7,586 bases of DNA from Campylobacteraceae bacterium (GTDB taxonomy: Bacteria; Campylobacterota; Campylobacteria; Campylobacterales; Sulfurovaceae): assembly GCA_027022775.1 (NCBI GenBank), contig JALVXO010000229.1, positions 1 through 7,586 on the forward strand. Direction: 5' to 3'. Below are positions 7,301-7,586 of this stretch, piece after piece (positions within the stretch are counted from its first letter, which is position 1; the number at the start of each line of letters is the position of its first letter). The notes beneath the pieces were generated by a model. That model had not been told where the DNA came from. It made no database searches and worked only from the letters and a program-made list of their open reading frames with translations. Position numbers and translations under genes: made by a program.

Positions 7301-7361
7301 CACCAGCTATTAACCCGTTTATCCAAACAAAAGCAAATAGTGCGATAAAGAGTTTTTTCAT
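1380..7361 (-). CDS. Very large exported multidomain protein (Calx-beta, DUF11, Ig/cadherin-like, VCBS-like), probably surface or secreted
   Basis: This 1,993-residue protein begins with a Sec signal peptide (KK, hydrophobic 4-18, likely cleavage near A19/G20). Going on, 29-156 looks like a Calx-beta domain (NGTARYYDDDY, later EEDDEYFYVDY). 159-290 and 297-441 look like DUF11 domains (GKYLVDSNG, FIPGSLQIL; ITKSVDVNSAQIGDYVNFTI). 445-538 is Ig/cadherin-like (NSAPVVNLEN, SDPDGDPVNI), and 541-631 is VCBS/tandem-95-like (PSNGTFTIRENGEFSFKPD, FTYTVKDGSGS). 640-1050 is an unassigned beta-rich module with VWAGLFWQGN (738-747) and YGGWSLVVIYK (872-882). 1055-1202 resembles a third DUF11 domain. 1371-1420 is Cys-rich and leads into CSRDNFAIRP. 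The C-terminal 90 residues hold PWLLYN and WSGKGKTG and end in Trp. These domain types suggest an adhesin or envelope protein, but ligand and function are unknown. There is no lipobox, C-terminal membrane segment, RTX nonapeptides, LPXTG or visible autotransporter barrel. The start is supported by AAAGG eight bases upstream. It looks like a single-gene unit. Confidence 0.9.
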   Translation of the reverse strand: MKKLFIALFAFVWINGLIAGEIDDGGSNDPEITVIESKTVTEGNSGTKSVKLTVKIDECPDTRDIKLRFSTRNGTARYYDDDYKQKSGTVTFAKDNCDLTKTFYVKIFGDTKEEDDEYFYVDYSDNGTNSWNPMSPHQNYHWKNGNDVTEITIENDDGVVLDAGKYLVDSNGNYQDYAAYNVNDTITFVIIAQNQGPNSTQINVEDELTDAVSFIPGSLQILNDVDNYSCSYDSSEHKITCGGSHVFAPDTEAKITFKAKAIREGDFDNYVYITDNNGEHRNGDHVDFRISNLGNGVGITKSVDVNSAQIGDYVNFTIKITNNTSIPRVLKIKDWFPTTQSGERNTGTTYNAFEYISYQAFYSGAPTNNVTCRKKNSSNGPLIVCKNKNRYKISPGKWYTVKIKAKVLKTGRLCNRAHAYVKLGSGNNYMKTGYADACLNVGGNSAPVVNLENKTAYAGSNFTYNIENAVSDPDGDPVNIEVDNLPQSFIYQNGKIKARPVDVAPGVYTVTVKATDDPSSRGEQPKTTTKTFKITVTYPSLVATDNSYTIGVNETLNGNVITDDTGDGSDSGFNLKVVDYTRPSNGTFTIRENGEFSFKPDQDFKGTVSFTYTVKDGSGSTATANVTIEVKTQFNSEFKDFEIINPLETRNIIGNYVIAGNTVECVTDIKLPDDFNISDYIDNFPASGKCVNNRSYYNNKYVVKYIDIDSNNKTWNSSSSYFTIPDSYLKLPNGKGIVWAGLFWQGNVNNSYAFTIGGTPYLNLQRRMDWDSSGNIVTKYIAPGFTFGPLDITQTRANKVLVKIDGESQYHEIEASRFYYDTEDYGDNGATYAAYADITSLLQSKDLDKGRHKITVANILTNEGLEKDNGNYGGWSLVVIYKENFFDGRARNISIYNGFTAVDNTTHGSQQIKISGFKLPKTGTVHSKFSVFAGEGEYVYGSPFKDDDGNEWYDTMRIKRTLSSDGDTMPGAENANNIFDSKLANIERENIGDNNIENTNGIDIDTYDVSNIITNYRNIDENINSVFISISSNKDYITPSMIAFSTELYAPKICYDADVKIGKYIDIETDDRNFTAYNVFNQPLQMKIMIKSQEADFDLLDTKMAVNFTPDDVFKYIPGASKTTYPNTYEYINATDTDSDTGEIAIGHSPTVNGGTLKAKEFTYSKMYYNFNKDHFEGKFDVLVDAKVSFDGVHKVEYKLSTKVPKGSLFHISKCPSNPVYSPVYGTFNIERGDAKDSDAPADRYSLNTQVVGVPYKISVVSYKKGSDGQYDVPNSIKTAVELELIDASTFDNNSSAGFDSICNDPDTYSGGLLVNFNNESRKYITVPNDFPEINGTKTYPENLALRNAAFRVWVLTTRENDEDKIVPYNCSSQQDAMCFEQVYKNYYKDTDLYCRDKCSNSTGSTCYDCLRKHYAKPVCSRDNFAIRPVSYRIKVYDNNETNSEDKRTFANNKNDSNYDIAAGYLYGLDINATRYGIKDETAYGYYLDVFGKENKKAAYAKFADTNPADCNDTSNKPVHVKLFNGSAVEQETLQDNNSSPVNGLVINNTGKYKLHIEDSDWTLVDQKGYKYKPFPQRADCEANSTAFDADSLISFKGCKISSQYEPKYYDLGLVSHPYMFGLDGLNVTPNPDTVADFIYINNLRDTKHLIPTKDVMAMNIYGNIYAMGKNGGLLTNYTKGCSAKNINITLWYDLIKDTSSAPAAADEAVTNSNKIDYSLYVPGIDTDVNVYQAVGAAINIDYNKNYFDDSNGSVLGAAKFNGYFNFEREFNNPVNPFKLKFGKMRVKADNDRSNANLSGSYIPKTEEDLNKTVNVYYARVESQNDFYDDIYENRVNTPVMISIYCDKSLDFCNYFGIDTNTSNATDEYNWWLSKAHNAALGDGKVLLEADDANKASVTPGEITDFVNGIAQNVYVNALDDEHKPYTVRIVPTEEMIRNYPWLLYNNGVNNIAPAYIYKVRFVQNASAWSGKGKTGHTIDVNTSGRKTKKADW

Positions 7362-7369
7362 TTTTTATA

Positions 7370-7375
7370 CCTTTT
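7370..7375 (-). promoter_or_regulatory. Ribosome binding site of the large exported protein
   Basis: On the minus strand a run of seven A ends in GG, giving AAAAGG here, eight bases before the ATG at 7361. It supports the start that gives a good signal peptide. Confidence 0.65.
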
Positions 7376-7417
7376 TTTATTTTTTTATATTTTTGCAAAT
7401 AGCAACATAATTCCGCT

Positions 7418-7465
7418 ATTATACTACCACACTTATAAAAAATATGTTAAAAATAAATTGAAAAA
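7418..7465 (-). promoter_or_regulatory. Promoter of the large gene: perfect TATAAT, no -35, periodic T-tracts
   Basis: On the minus strand TATAAT lies at 7423-7418, placing the start of transcription near 7411 and giving a leader of about 50 bases. No TTGACA-like box lies 16-18 bases upstream (the sequence there is CATATT). Instead T-tracts on this strand lie at 7437-7442, 7449-7453 and 7461-7465, spaced 11-12 bases. Vegetative promoters of Campylobacter are known to use a -10 box with periodic T-rich DNA in place of a -35 box, and this fits that pattern. Confidence 0.6.
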
Positions 7466-7494
7466 TTAATTAAAGCACAAAATAAAAATTTGAA

Positions 7495-7530
7495 TTTTTT
7501 TGACTTTTTTAGCTTTTTTTAAGATTTTTT
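7495..7530. promoter_or_regulatory. Helically phased T-tracts, probable curved DNA
   Basis: Four T-runs lie at 7495-7501, 7505-7510, 7514-7520 and 7525-7530. Their centres are 9.5 to 10.5 bases apart, about one helix turn, which is the arrangement known to bend DNA. They end one base before the right-facing -35 box and could act as an UP-like or H-NS-type binding region. The role is inferred. Confidence 0.55.
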
Positions 7531-7531
7531 C

Positions 7532-7560
7532 TTGACTTCAAAGAAATAATTTTATATATT
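7532..7560 (+). promoter_or_regulatory. Sigma70-type promoter facing right
   Basis: TTGACT (7532-7537) and TATATT (7555-7560) are separated by 17 bases, the ideal spacing, and each differs from consensus by one base. Transcription should begin near 7567 and run out of the window. The promoter is divergent from that of the large gene. Confidence 0.65.
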
Positions 7561-7574
7561 GCTAACAAAAAAAC

Positions 7575-7579
7575 AAGGA
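7575..7579 (+). promoter_or_regulatory. Likely ribosome binding site of a gene starting at the window edge
   Basis: AAGGA is followed five bases later by AT at 7585-7586, the last two bases of the window, which would be the beginning of an ATG. With the promoter just upstream, a rightward gene probably starts here with a very short leader. The coding sequence itself cannot be seen. Confidence 0.5.
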
Positions 7580-7586
7580 TAAGTAT

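Noticed and set aside
1380..7361. Large protein as a type I secreted RTX adhesin or an autotransporter
   Set aside because: It has an N-terminal Sec signal, lacks GGxGxDxxx nonapeptides, and shows no C-terminal run of amphipathic barrel strands.
7362..7378. A-runs around the ribosome binding site of the large gene as a phase-variation switch
   Set aside because: Runs of 5 and 7 A are ordinary at this AT content, and phase-variable tracts in Campylobacter-type genomes are mainly long G/C runs. No evidence of variation is visible here.

Overview
The window (7,586 bp, AT-rich) holds the tail of a PIN-domain gene, a repeat-filled spacer, truA, and one very large gene on the opposite strand that takes up almost 80% of the sequence. 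Its right edge carries what looks like the promoter and ribosome binding site of a further gene. The likely host is a member of Campylobacterota (epsilonproteobacteria). This is inferred from three things: the form of TruA (242 residues, sequence GRTDKGVHA near position 50, an FLRSQVRMM-like C-terminal motif), a -10-only promoter with periodic A/T tracts, and many D/E-x-N-x-S/T sequons in the large exported protein, which match the PglB N-glycosylation rule of that group. No rRNA or other strong marker is present, so the placement is moderate in confidence.

Layout: 1-348 (+) is the C-terminal 115 residues of a VapC-like PIN-domain ribonuclease. 349-649 is a spacer with no gene. It contains two dispersed-repeat hairpins (411-477), a 13-bp inverted repeat enclosing a GC-rich 9-bp hairpin (491-596), a run of GCTCTTA-type heptamers (577-618) and a small A/T hairpin (615-634) just before the truA ribosome binding site. 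650-1378 (+) is truA. 1380-7361 (-) encodes a 1,993-residue Sec-exported, multidomain, probably surface or secreted protein that converges on truA with one base between the two stop codons. 7362-7586 is a divergent promoter region: a -10 element and A/T tracts serve the large gene, and a TTGACT-17-TATATT promoter preceded by helically phased T-tracts faces right towards a gene whose ATG probably begins at 7585.

The genes do not form an obvious pathway. TruA modifies tRNA and is housekeeping, the PIN protein is probably half of a toxin-antitoxin pair, and the large protein looks like an independently controlled surface or adhesin-type protein. Its order of parts is: signal peptide, Calx-beta, two DUF11-like domains, an Ig/cadherin-like domain, a VCBS/tandem-95-like domain, an unassigned beta-rich module, a divergent third DUF11-like domain, a Cys-rich segment and a conserved-looking C-terminal module. 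The most interesting signals are the clustering of glycosylation sequons in its C-terminal half, its unassigned modules with no visible anchor or secretion tag, and the stacked repeats before truA.
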